This document shows positions 34,201 to 42,385 of a DNA stretch of 64,000 bases, in pieces (positions within the stretch are counted from its first letter, which is position 1; each line of letters begins with the position of its first letter). Origin of the DNA: Streptomyces sp. man185 (lineage in GTDB: Bacteria > Actinomycetota > Actinomycetes > Streptomycetales > Streptomycetaceae); contig NTHE01000023.1 of assembly GCA_002551355.1 (NCBI GenBank), forward strand, positions 47,284-111,283. The letters are read 5' to 3'. A program made the position numbers and the translations under genes. The notes under the pieces are model-generated. The model was not told the DNA's origin. It saw nothing but the letters and a program-made list of their open reading frames with translations, and ran no database searches.

Positions 34201-34679
34201 AGCGCGGCCCGCCGGGCGTCGAGCCTGCGGGCCTCCCAGCGGGACGCGGTCGCCGTCCGGTCAGGCAGATCGGCGAGGGCCGGCCCGTTCCACAGGGCGA
34301 GGGCCTCCCGCAGGACGGCGAGGGCTCCCGCCGCGTCGCCGTCCTCCAGGGCCCGGCTCCCCTCCCCCGCCAGCCGCTCGAAGCGGTGCAGGTCCACGGC
34401 GTCCGGCGGGGCGGCGAGCCGGTAGCCGCCCGCCACGGACTCCACGGCGCCGCGGCCCAGGGCCCGCCGCAGTCGCCCGACGAGGGCCTGGAGCGCGCCG
34501 GCCGCGTCGGCGGGCGGATCGCCGTCCCACACCTCGTCGACGAGGTGCCCGGCCGGGACGGTCCGTCCGGGGCGCAGTGCGAGAACGGTGAGCAGGGCGC
34601 GCAGCCGCGCCCCGCCGAGGGCGACGGCCGTGCCGTCGTCGCGGAGTGCCCGGGTGGTGCCGAGGACGCAGTAGTGCAC
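31257..34679 (-). CDS. Large SARP-type regulator: DNA-binding, BTAD, NB-ARC and TPR domains (AfsR-like)
   Basis: 1140 residues from the GTG at 34679, placed by the start of the winged-helix domain (VHYCVLGTTRALRDDGTAVA). Domains in order: OmpR-like winged helix (1-95), bacterial transcriptional activation domain (about 95-245), a Pro/Ala-rich linker, an NB-ARC ATPase (P-loop LLGPGGAGKTRLSQE near 318; Walker B MLLLLDNCEHV), then helical repeats of TPR type to the end. Relatives activate secondary-metabolite or developmental genes, with ATPase and TPR parts as sensor. No biosynthetic cluster adjoins it. No ribosome site precedes the GTG; an upstream GTG at 34738 is possible. Confidence 0.85.
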   Translation of the reverse strand: MHYCVLGTTRALRDDGTAVALGGARLRALLTVLALRPGRTVPAGHLVDEVWDGDPPADAAGALQALVGRLRRALGRGAVESVAGGYRLAAPPDAVDLHRFERLAGEGSRALEDGDAAGALAVLREALALWNGPALADLPDRTATASRWEARRLDARRAALGALLALGRPGEALPELAVLCDAHPLDEPLQALRIGALRDAGRPAEALAVYEEVRTLLDDRLGTAPGPALRALHAELLHQEPAGPPAPDAVADPRAQQPPARQPSASPAPDPAPRPASGRPPAHGNLRARLTSFVGRDTDIAALREDLGRARLVTLLGPGGAGKTRLSQETGEAAAAAWPDGVWLAELAPVDDPDTVPEAVLTELGARETVLRGAGAEELRATDRTAADPLVRLTEHCAPRRMLLLLDNCEHVIGAAAALADQLLTHCPQLTILATSREPLGVPGEFVRPVDPLPDPMALRLLAERGAAARPGFRTDADEETAAACAEICRRLDGLPLAIELAAARLRMLTPRQIADRLDDRFRLLSNGSRTVLPRQQTLRAVVDWSWDLLDAAERAVLRRLSVFAGGCSLAAAEEVCALPAPADGVTVDSLDVASLLGSLVDKSLVVAAPGGDGEMRYRLLETVGEYAAERLAKAAERDAVERRHLTHYRELARITGPKVRGGGQRDAIAVFQREYENLRTALRHAVAARDEHEALCIVLSMAWYWMLRDLRSDARQWSESAGSLGPDPFAAPGVRAPSLLERSTDRPPPMADEQLAEARRGVSLIQLAGVDNAISQWSTPEGKDRLRIIADAYRPGMPQTCRMPGTFWLFAIMLTGGQEQLYIALDETVRASRMYGGEWELGSALHTRANLLANSPARVGDARADADESLEIYTRLGDDWGAAEALSARGEANERAGDFSAALDDYREAVEYARKIGAQSQASLLRSRYAGALIELDRLPEAEAILRDVTENGRESGHEATPMARMHLGFVLGLQGRVDEARQQAHLVREDFTSRDVAIFGGFIYGVLAWLDNLDGDHAAALDNALTALRSARESLSMMVAPQMPSAHLTAIAQALAGFGGADAAKDAARLLAFQATLLPKGHVPSMMEARNLVLAENAVRARLDDDAMYTAAYEEGGGLTLDEATALAEKYRPDPSAA

Positions 34680-34827
34680 GGGCCCATTGTCCGTGACGGA
34701 GCGGGGCGCGGCGTTGACAGGGTGGAACTCCGTCACCGGTCCCCGACGTTCCCGCCCTGCCGGGCCGTACGATCGCCTTTCCCGGCCCCCTTCGCCGCGC
34801 CAGCCCCTCCCAGTCCTCCCAGTCCTC

Positions 34828-34862
34828 TCAGCCCCCTCAGCCCCCTCAGCCCCCTCAGCCCA
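34828..34862. repeat. Four tandem 9-bp units (TCAGCCCCC) in the leader of the M50 gene
   Basis: TCAG recurs every 9 bp at 34828, 34837, 34846 and 34855, preceded by degenerate CCCAGTCCT units of the same length. It lies just before the AGGAG ribosome site of the next gene; a slippage-prone pyrimidine-rich leader. Confidence 0.75.
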
Positions 34863-34876
34863 GGAGTCGAACACCG

Positions 34877-35683
34877 ATGACCACCACAGCCACCCGCGGC
34901 GACCGGAGGATCAGCCCGGTCTTCCTCGGTATCGCCGCCGTCACCGCGGTCGCGGGCTGGGCGGTGTGGACGGGCTTCGCGGACGCCACCGGTTTCGCGG
35001 TCTTCCTGTTCGTCACCGGGGCCTGGATCGTCTCGCTCTGCCTCCACGAGTACGCGCACGCCCGCACCGCACTGCACAGCGGGGACCTGTCGGTGGGGGC
35101 GAAGGGCTATCTGACGCTCAACCCGCTGAAGTACACGCACGCCCTGCTGAGCATCGTGCTCCCGGTGCTCTTCGTGATCATGGGCGGGATCGGGCTGCCC
35201 GGCGGCGCGGTGTACATCGAGCGCGGCCGGATCCACGGGCGGTGGAAGCACAGCCTGATCTCGGCGGCGGGCCCGCTGACGAACGTGGCGTTCGCGATCG
35301 TGTGCACGGCCCCGTTCTGGCTGGACGCGCTGGACGGGGTGCCGCGCGCCTTCAGCTACGCGCTGGCTTTCCTCGCGATGCTCCAGGTGACGGCGGCGAT
35401 CCTGAACTTCCTGCCGATCCCGGGTCTGGACGGCTACGGGGTGATCGAGCCCTGGCTCTCGTACAGAATCCGCCGTCAGGTGGAGCCGATCGCGCCGTTC
35501 GGGCTGATCGCGGTGTTCGCGATCCTGTGGATTCCCGAGGTGAACATCGCCTTCTTCGACGCGATCCACGCGCTGCTGCGCGCACTGGGCGTCGAGGAGT
35601 TCCAGCGGTACTGCGGCTATGACCTGTACCGCTTCTGGCGGGGCCTCTTCGACGAGCAGGACCCGGGCTGCGCGGTGGGCTGA
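34877..35683 (+). CDS. Site-2 protease family (M50) membrane metalloprotease
   Basis: 268 residues; AGGAG is 10 nt before the ATG. Zinc motif HEYAH (His57-Glu58-x-x-His61) lies in the second membrane helix, and the third ligand is in NFLPIPGLDGY (Asp185). About six membrane segments. Compact M50 protein of the rhomboid-free, PDZ-less type, likely cutting a transmembrane substrate such as an anti-sigma factor or signal-peptide remnant. Substrate unknown. Confidence 0.86.
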   Translation: MTTTATRGDRRISPVFLGIAAVTAVAGWAVWTGFADATGFAVFLFVTGAWIVSLCLHEYAHARTALHSGDLSVGAKGYLTLNPLKYTHALLSIVLPVLFVIMGGIGLPGGAVYIERGRIHGRWKHSLISAAGPLTNVAFAIVCTAPFWLDALDGVPRAFSYALAFLAMLQVTAAILNFLPIPGLDGYGVIEPWLSYRIRRQVEPIAPFGLIAVFAILWIPEVNIAFFDAIHALLRALGVEEFQRYCGYDLYRFWRGLFDEQDPGCAVG

Positions 35684-35708
35684 CCGCTCGGCGCCCGGGG
35701 CCGCTCCG

Positions 35709-36809
35709 TCAGACCGCCGGTGCGGTGGGCCCGGTGTCCGGGGCGGCGGTCCTGGCGGCCCGGGAGCCGCGCAGGGCCGCGGCGAGAATCGCCACGGCGA
35801 CACCGGCGAAGGCCCAGGCGCCGAGAATCCAGAGGGCGGCGGTTGTGGCGTTGCCGTCGAAGTAGACGGTGTTGCGCACGACGGTCGTCCCCGCGCCCGG
35901 AGGGAGGGCCTGGCCGATCGCGCTCCAGAACGGCGGCAGCAGGGAGGACGGGTACACCCCGCCGGAGCTGGGGTTGCCCAGGATCGTGAAGATCAGGATG
36001 GTGAGGCCGAGGCCGACCGTGCCGGCCACCGACTGGAGGGCGACACCCACCGCGCCGGAGGCGAACACCACCAGGGTGCCGATGCCGACCAGCTCCCAGA
36101 ACGCGCCCGGCAGGCAGTCCAGCACCGGGCCCACGATGATCGCGCCGCCGATGCCCGAGACGAAGCCGTACGGCAGCATCGCCGTCAGCCGGACCAGGGT
36201 GCGCCGCAGCGTGGGCTTCTTGGAGCCGGCCGCCATGTTCAGGGCCGAGGCCGCGAGGTAGCCGCCGATGGTCCAGCTGAGGACGAGGTAGAAGGACGAC
36301 AGGCCCCGCGAGTCTCCCGCGGCCGGCGGACGGAGGTCCCGTACGACGATCGTGCGGTTCTCCGCCCTGGCGACCTCCTGGAGGATCTCGGTGGCCGCGG
36401 TGGTGGCCGATGGCCCGCCCGCCGAGGCGACGAGCAGCGTGTCGGTGCGTACGGCCGGGTCCACGACGAGGGCGGCGTCGGTGCGCCGGTCCAGCAGCCG
36501 CGCGCGTGCCTGGGCGCGGTCCGCGACGGCGGTGACCTGGAGCGGGTCGCCGGGCAGCGCGTCGAGGCGGGCCACCAGGTCCCGCTGCACGGCGGGCGGG
36601 GCGACCAGGGTGATCGGCACCTTGTGCGGCTCGGGCGCGTGGAAGGCGCCCATGTAGGAGAGGGCGAAGCCCAGTTGCAGCAGGAGCACCCCGAGCATGA
36701 CGAGCGCCGCCCGGGTGGTGACGGCGTCGCGCACCTCTTCCCAGAAGCCCCGGGGCTCGCCGCCGGTCTGTGCGGTCGCCCCCGAAACGTTGTCCCTCGC
36801 GTCTGCCAC
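35709..36809 (-). CDS. DUF3533/ABC-2-like integral membrane protein
   Basis: 366 residues from the GTG at 36809 (GGGAGG 4 nt upstream); a GTG at 36836 would add nine residues. One N-terminal helix (ALVMLGVLLLQLGFALSYMG), an external alpha/beta domain of about 140 residues (VPITLVAPPAVQRDLVARLD), then about five helices with an ABC-2 permease-like pattern and a G-x-Y-P-S-S-L-L-P-P-F-W loop. Resembles YhgE/Pip or DUF3533 proteins, often linked to export or phage receptors. Function not assigned. Confidence 0.72.
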   Translation of the reverse strand: MADARDNVSGATAQTGGEPRGFWEEVRDAVTTRAALVMLGVLLLQLGFALSYMGAFHAPEPHKVPITLVAPPAVQRDLVARLDALPGDPLQVTAVADRAQARARLLDRRTDAALVVDPAVRTDTLLVASAGGPSATTAATEILQEVARAENRTIVVRDLRPPAAGDSRGLSSFYLVLSWTIGGYLAASALNMAAGSKKPTLRRTLVRLTAMLPYGFVSGIGGAIIVGPVLDCLPGAFWELVGIGTLVVFASGAVGVALQSVAGTVGLGLTILIFTILGNPSSGGVYPSSLLPPFWSAIGQALPPGAGTTVVRNTVYFDGNATTAALWILGAWAFAGVAVAILAAALRGSRAARTAAPDTGPTAPAV

Positions 36810-37021
36810 GCGGCCTCCCTCGTCCTGCTCCGCCACGGCCGTGGCGGGGCCGTCACATGCTCGGCTCCGTCACGGCGTCCGTTCGCCGGGGCACGCCCGG
36901 GGAGCGGGACGCACGACCTGATTGGCGGAGGCCCGCGCGCGGTGGGAGGGAGGGGCGACGGGAGGCAGGTGAAGGCCGGCCCGCGTCGGAGGCGGTGGTC
37001 AGCCCGCCCAGGAGGCCGGGG

Positions 37022-37204
37022 TCAGCCCGCGTCGGAGGCGGTGGTCAGCCGGTGCCGGCGGACGTAGAACCAGGTCATGTTCGACGACAGCCCCGCGATG
37101 AGCACCCACACGATCCCGAGCAGGCTGCCCTGGGCGAAGGAGACCACGGCCGCCACGACGGCGAGGACGCAGACGACGAGGGCGTAGAGAGCGATGCGGG
37201 GCAT
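37022..37204 (-). CDS. Small two-helix membrane protein
   Basis: 60 residues from the ATG at 37204 with AGGAG 9 nt upstream. Two hydrophobic stretches (IALYALVVCVLAVVAAVVSF and LLGIVWVLIAGLSSNMTWFY) and a basic C-terminus (VRRHRLTT). No family recognised. The good ribosome site and clean hydrophobic pattern support it as a real gene. Confidence 0.6.
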   Translation of the reverse strand: MPRIALYALVVCVLAVVAAVVSFAQGSLLGIVWVLIAGLSSNMTWFYVRRHRLTTASDAG

Positions 37205-37347
37205 GGGGGTCGGCTCCTGTCGGGAACGGGTCGCGCTCCCTGCCGGGAACGGTCGCGGTCCCGTCCAGTGTCCCCCATGCCCCGTTGTGCCCCGCCTCGG
37301 GGAGCGCCCGGGGCCGGTCCCGGCGCTCCCCGGGGCGGCGGGGTCCG

Positions 37348-38058
37348 TCAGACGTCGGTGGTGCGCAGGCCGGCGTGGGCCTTGTAGCGGCGGTTGACCG
37401 AGATCAGGTTGGCGACCAGCGACTCGACCTGGTGGGCGTTGCGCAGCCGGCCCGCGAAGATGCCCCGCATGCCGGGGATCCGGCCGGCCAGTGCCTGGAC
37501 GAGGTCGGTGTCGGCGCGCGCCTCGCCCAGGACCAGCACGTCGGTGTCGATCTCCTCGATGGACTCGTCCTGGAGCAGCACGGCCGAGAGGTGGTGGAAG
37601 GCGGCGGTGACCCGGGAGTCCGGCAGCAGGGCGGCGGCCTGTTCGGCGGCGCTGCCCTCCTCCGGCTTGAGGGCGAAGGCGCCCTTCTTGTCGAAGCCGA
37701 GCGGGTTGACGCAGTCGATGACGAGCTTGCCCGCCAGCTCCTCCCGCAGGGACTGGAGCGTCTTGGCATGGCCGTCCCACGGCACGGCGACGATCACGAT
37801 GTCGCTGCGCCGGGCGCACTCCGCGTTGTCCGCGCCCTCGACGCCGAAGCCCAGCTCGGCCGCCGCCTGCTCGGCGCGGGCCGCGTCCCGGGAGCCGAGG
37901 GTGACCTTCTGTCCGGCGCGGGCGAGCCGGTAGGCGAGGCCGCGCCCCTGCGGGCCGGTCCCGCCGAGCACGCCGACGCTGAGGCCGGACACGTCGGGAA
38001 GGTCCCAGGGGTCCTTGGCGGGGGGCTTGGGCGCGCTGCCGCTGTCCTGTGTAGTCAT
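37348..38058 (-). CDS. npdG: F420-dependent NADP+ reductase (F420H2:NADP+ oxidoreductase)
   Basis: 236 residues. Rossmann motif GVLGGTGPQGRGLAYRLARA followed by GSRD for NADP binding; AVPWDGHAKTL, DCVNPLGFDKKGAF and TAFHHLSAVLL match the NADPH-dependent F420 reductase family. Transfers hydride between coenzyme F420 and NADP, supplying reduced F420 for oxidoreductases or antibiotic tailoring. Stands alone with its own ATG. Confidence 0.9.
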   Translation of the reverse strand: MTTQDSGSAPKPPAKDPWDLPDVSGLSVGVLGGTGPQGRGLAYRLARAGQKVTLGSRDAARAEQAAAELGFGVEGADNAECARRSDIVIVAVPWDGHAKTLQSLREELAGKLVIDCVNPLGFDKKGAFALKPEEGSAAEQAAALLPDSRVTAAFHHLSAVLLQDESIEEIDTDVLVLGEARADTDLVQALAGRIPGMRGIFAGRLRNAHQVESLVANLISVNRRYKAHAGLRTTDV

Positions 38059-38207
38059 GGGCCGACCCTACTGCCAGGTAGTACCCGGGGAGGCCGCCCT
38101 TGCGGTCGCCGCCCGACCCGGTTCCGTTCCCCGCGCGGTCCCCCGTTCGGGTGAGGTGGCGGCCGACGGGACCGGCCGTGGCGGTGGGCCGGGCAGGATG
38201 CCGGGCC

Positions 38208-38807
38208 ATGGATGCCGTACGCGTCGCCCTGCTCCGCGATGTGCTGGCCGGGACCCGGTGGCCGCAGGACGCCCGCCGGTTCGCGCTGGCCCTGCGCACC
38301 TCCGTCGTCCCTCGTGGCGGCGGCCTGCTGCTGGCGGGGACCGAAGCGTACGAGCCGTGGCATCTGGCGGCCCATCTGTCCGACGAGTCCGCCTGGTCGG
38401 GGCTGCCGGAGCTGGCGCCCACCCTCGTACGGCACCGGGTGGCGGCGGGCGATCCGGCGCATCTGACGGTCGGGCTCGGCCGGATCGCGGCGGCGGGGCG
38501 GGGCGAGACGCTGCTGCTGGTCGCGCCGGAGCGGCCGGGCGACCGGCTGCTGGAGCGGGTGCACGACGCCCGGCGGGCCGGAGCGCGGGTGCTCACCCTG
38601 GACGGCGGCGACCCGGACGTCGGCGGCCTGGCGCACGAGTCGCTGGTGGTCGCCGGGGACGACGTGGACCTGGACATCGTGCAGCACCTGGTGAGCGCGG
38701 CCGCCGGGGAGAACGGGAGGCCTCCGGCGGGCGGCCGGCGCACCTTCCGGGACCGGCTCGCCCGGCTGGCCGACCAGCTGACCCAGCCGCCGCCGGCCCG
38801 CTGGTAG
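38208..38807 (+). CDS. Conserved hypothetical protein
   Basis: 199 residues from the ATG at 38208 with CAGGA upstream. Alternating hydrophobic strands and Gly/Ala loops (GGGLLLAGTEAYEPWHLAAH, GRGETLLLVAPERPGDRLLE) suggest a soluble alpha/beta domain, with a basic Pro-rich tail. No motif or family recognised. GC bias at third positions and length support coding. Confidence 0.6.
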   Translation: MDAVRVALLRDVLAGTRWPQDARRFALALRTSVVPRGGGLLLAGTEAYEPWHLAAHLSDESAWSGLPELAPTLVRHRVAAGDPAHLTVGLGRIAAAGRGETLLLVAPERPGDRLLERVHDARRAGARVLTLDGGDPDVGGLAHESLVVAGDDVDLDIVQHLVSAAAGENGRPPAGGRRTFRDRLARLADQLTQPPPARW

Positions 38808-38903
38808 CACGCGGTCCCGGGGCGTACCCGGATCCCGGCCGGAGCGGCCGTGCCGGGATATCGGCTTGCCCGGAACGCCCGGTACTCCGGATCATGGCCC
38901 TTC

Positions 38904-40226
38904 GTGACCTCAGCACCCCCGTCGCCCGCGACCCCTCCCACCCCCTCCTCGCCGCTGTCGGCCCGGCTCCGCGGCCTGCTGCCGGACCTCTCGCCGTGGC
39001 GTTCCTCGCCGGACTTCCGGCTGCTGTGGGTGCAGGGCCTGATCACGTACTTCGGCAGCTTCATGGCGCTCATCGCGCTGCCGCTGCAGATCAAGGACCT
39101 CACGGGCTCCCCGCTCGCGGTCGGGGCGATGGGCGCGGTGGAGCTGGTGCCCCTGGTGGTCTTCGGGCTGTACGGCGGGGCGCTCGCGGACTCGGCGGAC
39201 CGTCGCCGGGTCATCCTGCTCACCGAGGCGGGGCTCGGGGTGCTCGCCGCGATCCTGCTGGTGAACGCCCTGCTGCCGGAGCCTCTGCTGTGGCCGCTGT
39301 ACGTGGTGGCCGGCGGGGTGTCCGCGCTCGCCGGGCTCCAGCGGCCCGCGCTGGACTCCCTGATGGCCCGGATCGTGCCGCACAGGCAGCAGACGGCGGC
39401 GGCCGCGCTGAACTCGCTGCGCTGGCAGATCGGGGCCATCGCGGGCCCGGCGCTGGCCGGTCTGGTGGTGGCGTACGCGGGTCACGGCACGGCGTACGGG
39501 GTGACGGTGTGCACGTTCGCCGTCTCCGTGGTGCTCTGTCTGCGGCTCACCCCCGCGCCGCCGGCCGGTGACGCGCAGAAGCCGTCGCTGCGCGGGATCG
39601 TCGAAGGGGCGCGGTACGCGTGGAGCCGGCCGGTGCTGCTGGGGACGTACGCGATCGACCTGGCGGCGATGTTCTTCGCCTTCCCGAACACGATCTTCCC
39701 GTTCCTGGCGGACGACCTGGACGCGGAGTGGTCGCTGGGCCTGATGTACGCGGCGGGCTCGGTCGGCTCGCTGGCACTGGGGCTGACCAGCGGCTGGACG
39801 AGCCGGGTGCGCAGGCACGGGCTGTTCGTGGTGTTCGGTGCGGCGGCGTGGGGTCTGGCGATCGCCGCGGCGGGCTGGTTCTCCAGTGTGTGGGTGGTGC
39901 TGCTCTGCCTGGCCGTGGCGGGGGCGGGCGACATGCTGAGCGGGCTGGGGCGCGCGACGATCTGGAACCAGACGATCCCGGAGGAGCTGCGGGGCCGGCT
40001 GGCGGGCATCGAGGTGCTCTCGTACAGCGTCGGCCCGCAGCTGGGCCAGGTGCGGGCCGGGGCGATGGCGGGCTGGACGGGAACCCGGTCGGCGATCTGG
40101 ACGGGCGGAGTGGCGTGCGTGGCGTCGGTGGTGCTGTTGACCGCCGCGCTGCCGAAGTTGGTGCGGTACGACTCGGAGACGGATGAGGATGCGGTGCGGA
40201 GGCGGGAGGCCCGGGTGGAGGGGTGA
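38904..40226 (+). CDS. MFS transporter (EntS/MFS_3 type)
   Basis: 440 residues from the GTG at 38904; the frame is open to 38850 and the start is uncertain because no clear ribosome site is seen. About 10-12 membrane segments, with the MFS_3 pattern FRLLWVQGLITYFGSFMALI, GGALADSADRRRVI (motif A) and LARIVPHRQQTAAAAL-like loop. Related exporters carry siderophores or drugs. A short GC hairpin (40229-40243) and palindromic repeats follow the stop. Confidence 0.82.
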   Translation: MTSAPPSPATPPTPSSPLSARLRGLLPDLSPWRSSPDFRLLWVQGLITYFGSFMALIALPLQIKDLTGSPLAVGAMGAVELVPLVVFGLYGGALADSADRRRVILLTEAGLGVLAAILLVNALLPEPLLWPLYVVAGGVSALAGLQRPALDSLMARIVPHRQQTAAAALNSLRWQIGAIAGPALAGLVVAYAGHGTAYGVTVCTFAVSVVLCLRLTPAPPAGDAQKPSLRGIVEGARYAWSRPVLLGTYAIDLAAMFFAFPNTIFPFLADDLDAEWSLGLMYAAGSVGSLALGLTSGWTSRVRRHGLFVVFGAAAWGLAIAAAGWFSSVWVVLLCLAVAGAGDMLSGLGRATIWNQTIPEELRGRLAGIEVLSYSVGPQLGQVRAGAMAGWTGTRSAIWTGGVACVASVVLLTAALPKLVRYDSETDEDAVRRREARVEG

Positions 40227-40251
40227 CCCGGGGCTCCGCCCCGTACCCCGC

Positions 40252-40335
40252 TCCTCAAGCGCCGGAGGGGCTGGAGTGCGGCCGCCAGCGCCGGAGCGGC
40301 TGAAAAGATGTCCTCAATCGTCGGACGGGCTTGAT
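40252..40335. repeat. Second cluster of Streptomyces palindromic repeats
   Basis: Related copies start at 40252 (TCCTCAAGCGCCGGAGGGGC), about 40286 (CAGCGCCGGAGCGGCTGAAA) and 40311 (TCCTCAATCGTCGGACGGGC). The last supplies the stop codon of the minus-strand gene ending at 40314. Same element as at 22909-23070. Confidence 0.75.
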
Positions 40336-40550
40336 CTGCCCTTGTCCTCGTCGTGCCACTTGGGGTCCGTGTCCCAGTCCAGGTTGCGGTCGCGCGCGGT
40401 GTCCATCGCGTGCTGGGCCGCCTCGCGGGAGGTGTAGGGGCCGAACCGGTTCTGCGCCGGGCACTCCGGGCCTTCCTCGACCTTCTTGTGCTCCAGGCAG
40501 TAATACCATTCGCCCGGTTTGCCGACCGTGCGCTTCTTGAACAGGGCCAT
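40314..40550 (-). CDS. Small SPOR-like protein
   Basis: 78 residues; AAAGGAG precedes the ATG. The sequence [20 protein letters not shown] followed by [20 protein letters not shown] resembles the short SPOR-like proteins found throughout Streptomyces next to map. Two Cys residues lie in the N-terminal half. Its stop codon is formed by a palindromic repeat, so the last residues (GRSSPSDD) are repeat-derived. Confidence 0.7.
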   Translation of the reverse strand: MALFKKRTVGKPGEWYYCLEHKKVEEGPECPAQNRFGPYTSREAAQHAMDTARDRNLDWDTDPKWHDEDKGRSSPSDD

Positions 40551-40596
40551 CGACTGCTCCTTTCCTTGTCGCCATGGTGCCCCCGGGGCCGCTGGT

Positions 40597-40602
40597 TAGA
40601 CT
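40597..40602 (+). promoter_or_regulatory. map -10 element giving a probable leaderless mRNA
   Basis: TAGACT ends 7 nt before the map ATG (40610); no ribosome site is present. A -35 element is not clear. Confidence 0.45.
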
Positions 40603-40609
40603 CGCTGAC

Positions 40610-41467
40610 ATGTCTGGCCAGTCGCTTCTCGTACCAGGGGAGATCACTCCCGTCCGTTCCGTACCCGGAAACATCCGGCGTCCCGAGTACGTGGGGAAGC
40701 CGGCTCCGACGCCGTACACCGGCCCGGAGGTCCAGGACGCCGATACCGTGGAGCGGATGCGCGTCGCGGGCCGTATCGCCGCGCAGGCGATGGAGGAGGC
40801 CGCCAAGCACATCGCCCCGGGGGTCACCACCGACGAGCTCGACCGGGTCGCCCACGACTTCATGGTCGATCATGGCGCGTACCCCTCGACGCTCGGCTAC
40901 CGGGGCTTCCCGAAGTCGCTGTGCACCTCGCTGAACGAGGTCATCTGTCACGGCATCCCCGACTCCACCGTGCTGCGCGACGGCGACATCGTGAACCTGG
41001 ACGTCACCGCGTACATCAACGGCGTGCACGGCGACAACAACGCCACCTACCTCTGCGGCGATGTGGACGAGGAGTCGCGGCTGCTGGTCGAGCGCACCCG
41101 GGAGTCACTGAACCGGGCGATCAAGGCGGTCCGGCCCGGGCGCCAGATCAACGTCATCGGCAGGGTCATCGAGTCGTACGCGAAGCGGTTCGGCTACGGG
41201 GTCGTCCGCGACTTCACCGGGCACGGGATCAACACCTCGTTCCACTCCGGCCTGATCATCCCGCACTACGACAGCCCCCACGCCACCACGGTGATGCAGC
41301 CGGGCATGACGTTCACCATCGAGCCGATGCTGACGCTGGGCACCCACGAGTACGACATGTGGGAGGACGGCTGGACCGTGGTGACGAAGGACCGGAAGAG
41401 GACGGCCCAGTTCGAGCACACGCTGGTGGTCACGGAGACCGGGGCGGAGATCCTCACCCTTCCGTAA
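40610..41467 (+). CDS. map: Methionine aminopeptidase, type I
   Basis: 285 residues. The N-terminal extension of about 40 residues carries [15 protein letters not shown], typical of actinobacterial type Ic enzymes that interact with the ribosome. Metal ligands lie in [19 protein letters not shown] (two Asp), [10 protein letters not shown] (His), TIEPMLTL (Glu) and QFEHTLVV (Glu). Removes N-terminal Met from nascent proteins. Streptomyces usually have more than one map gene. Confidence 0.95.
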   Translation: MSGQSLLVPGEITPVRSVPGNIRRPEYVGKPAPTPYTGPEVQDADTVERMRVAGRIAAQAMEEAAKHIAPGVTTDELDRVAHDFMVDHGAYPSTLGYRGFPKSLCTSLNEVICHGIPDSTVLRDGDIVNLDVTAYINGVHGDNNATYLCGDVDEESRLLVERTRESLNRAIKAVRPGRQINVIGRVIESYAKRFGYGVVRDFTGHGINTSFHSGLIIPHYDSPHATTVMQPGMTFTIEPMLTLGTHEYDMWEDGWTVVTKDRKRTAQFEHTLVVTETGAEILTLP

Positions 41468-41566
41468 GCCCCCCGCCGACAGTCGCCTATCACCCCAAAG
41501 CGCACATAACAGCACCCTCCGCCTTGTTTGCCCGTAGTTTTTTACCGACAGGCAGTCGGGAACCAG

Positions 41567-41595
41567 TTGACTTAGGTAAACCTAAGTAGGAGGAT
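41567..41595 (+). promoter_or_regulatory. Iron box overlapping the heme oxygenase promoter
   Basis: Bases 41567-41585 (TTGACTTAGGTAAACCTAA) match 14 of 19 positions of the DtxR/DmdR box; an 18-bp palindrome ACTTAGGT-AA-ACCTAAGT lies within and beyond it. A promoter TTGACT-17 bp-GAGGAT overlaps it fully, so an iron-loaded DtxR-family repressor would block transcription. Confidence 0.75.
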
Positions 41596-41687
41596 CGGCG
41601 TACCGGCACGCGCCGCCGCGGCGATCGCCTGCCGATATTTCCGTCTCTTTCTGGACTTCCCGTCCCCTCGGTCCCCGGAGGCCCGCC

Positions 41688-42353
41688 TTGGACGCAACCG
41701 CCACCGTCACTCCCTTCTCGACGCTCATCCGCACCGCGTCGCACGAGCAGCACACCGAGGCCGAGACCTCGACCTTCATGAGTGACCTGCTCGGCGGGCG
41801 GCTGGGAGTGGACGCATACACGCGCTACACCGAGCAGCTGTGGTTCGTGTACCGGGCGCTGGAGGAGGGTGCGGAGGTCCTGCGCGACGACCCGGTCGCC
41901 GGGCCGTTCATACAGCCCGAGCTGATGCGCTCCACCGAGCTGGAGCGCGATCTGGCGCACCTGCGCGGGGTCGACTGGCGCGAGGGTCTTGAGCCGCTGC
42001 CCGCCACCGCGGCGTACGCGGCCCGGGTCGCGGAGTGCGCGCGCACCTGGCCCGCCGGTTACATCGCCCACCACTACACGCGGTACCTCGGCGACCTCTC
42101 GGGCGGTCAGATCATCCGCGACAAGGCGGAGAAGACCTGGGGCTTCGAGCGCAAGGGCGACGGCGTCCGGTTCTACGTCTTCGAGGAGATCACCAACCCC
42201 GCCGCCTTCAAGCGGGGTTATCGCGAGCTGCTGGACGCGGTGAACGCCGACGACCTGGAGAAGCAGCGCATCATCGAGGAGTGCAAGCGCGCCTTCGCGC
42301 TGAACACCGCGGTCTTCCGCGAGTTGGGCGACGTCTTCCCGCTCAGCGCGTAA
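41688..42353 (+). CDS. hmuO: Heme oxygenase (biliverdin-producing, HO-1 fold)
   Basis: 221 residues from a TTG start with GGAGG 6 nt upstream. Proximal heme ligand is His22 in EQHTEAETSTFM; the distal helix has YLGDLSGGQIIRDK, the Gly-rich motif that lets O2 bind. All-helical HO family as in HmuO of corynebacteria. Cleaves imported heme to release iron. Iron-box control and the nearby hta-hmu genes show its role in heme-iron use. Confidence 0.93.
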   Translation: MDATATVTPFSTLIRTASHEQHTEAETSTFMSDLLGGRLGVDAYTRYTEQLWFVYRALEEGAEVLRDDPVAGPFIQPELMRSTELERDLAHLRGVDWREGLEPLPATAAYAARVAECARTWPAGYIAHHYTRYLGDLSGGQIIRDKAEKTWGFERKGDGVRFYVFEEITNPAAFKRGYRELLDAVNADDLEKQRIIEECKRAFALNTAVFRELGDVFPLSA

Positions 42354-42385
42354 CCGCCGGCGTACGGTTCGCCGCCGCCCGGGGC

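Noticed and set aside
34714..34719. TTGACA before the site-2 protease gene
   Set aside because: No acceptable -10 hexamer at 16-19 bp; left out as a promoter.
38850..38903. N-terminal extension of the MFS transporter
   Set aside because: Open frame, but Arg/Tyr-rich sequence unlike MFS N-termini and no ribosome site; GTG at 38904 preferred.
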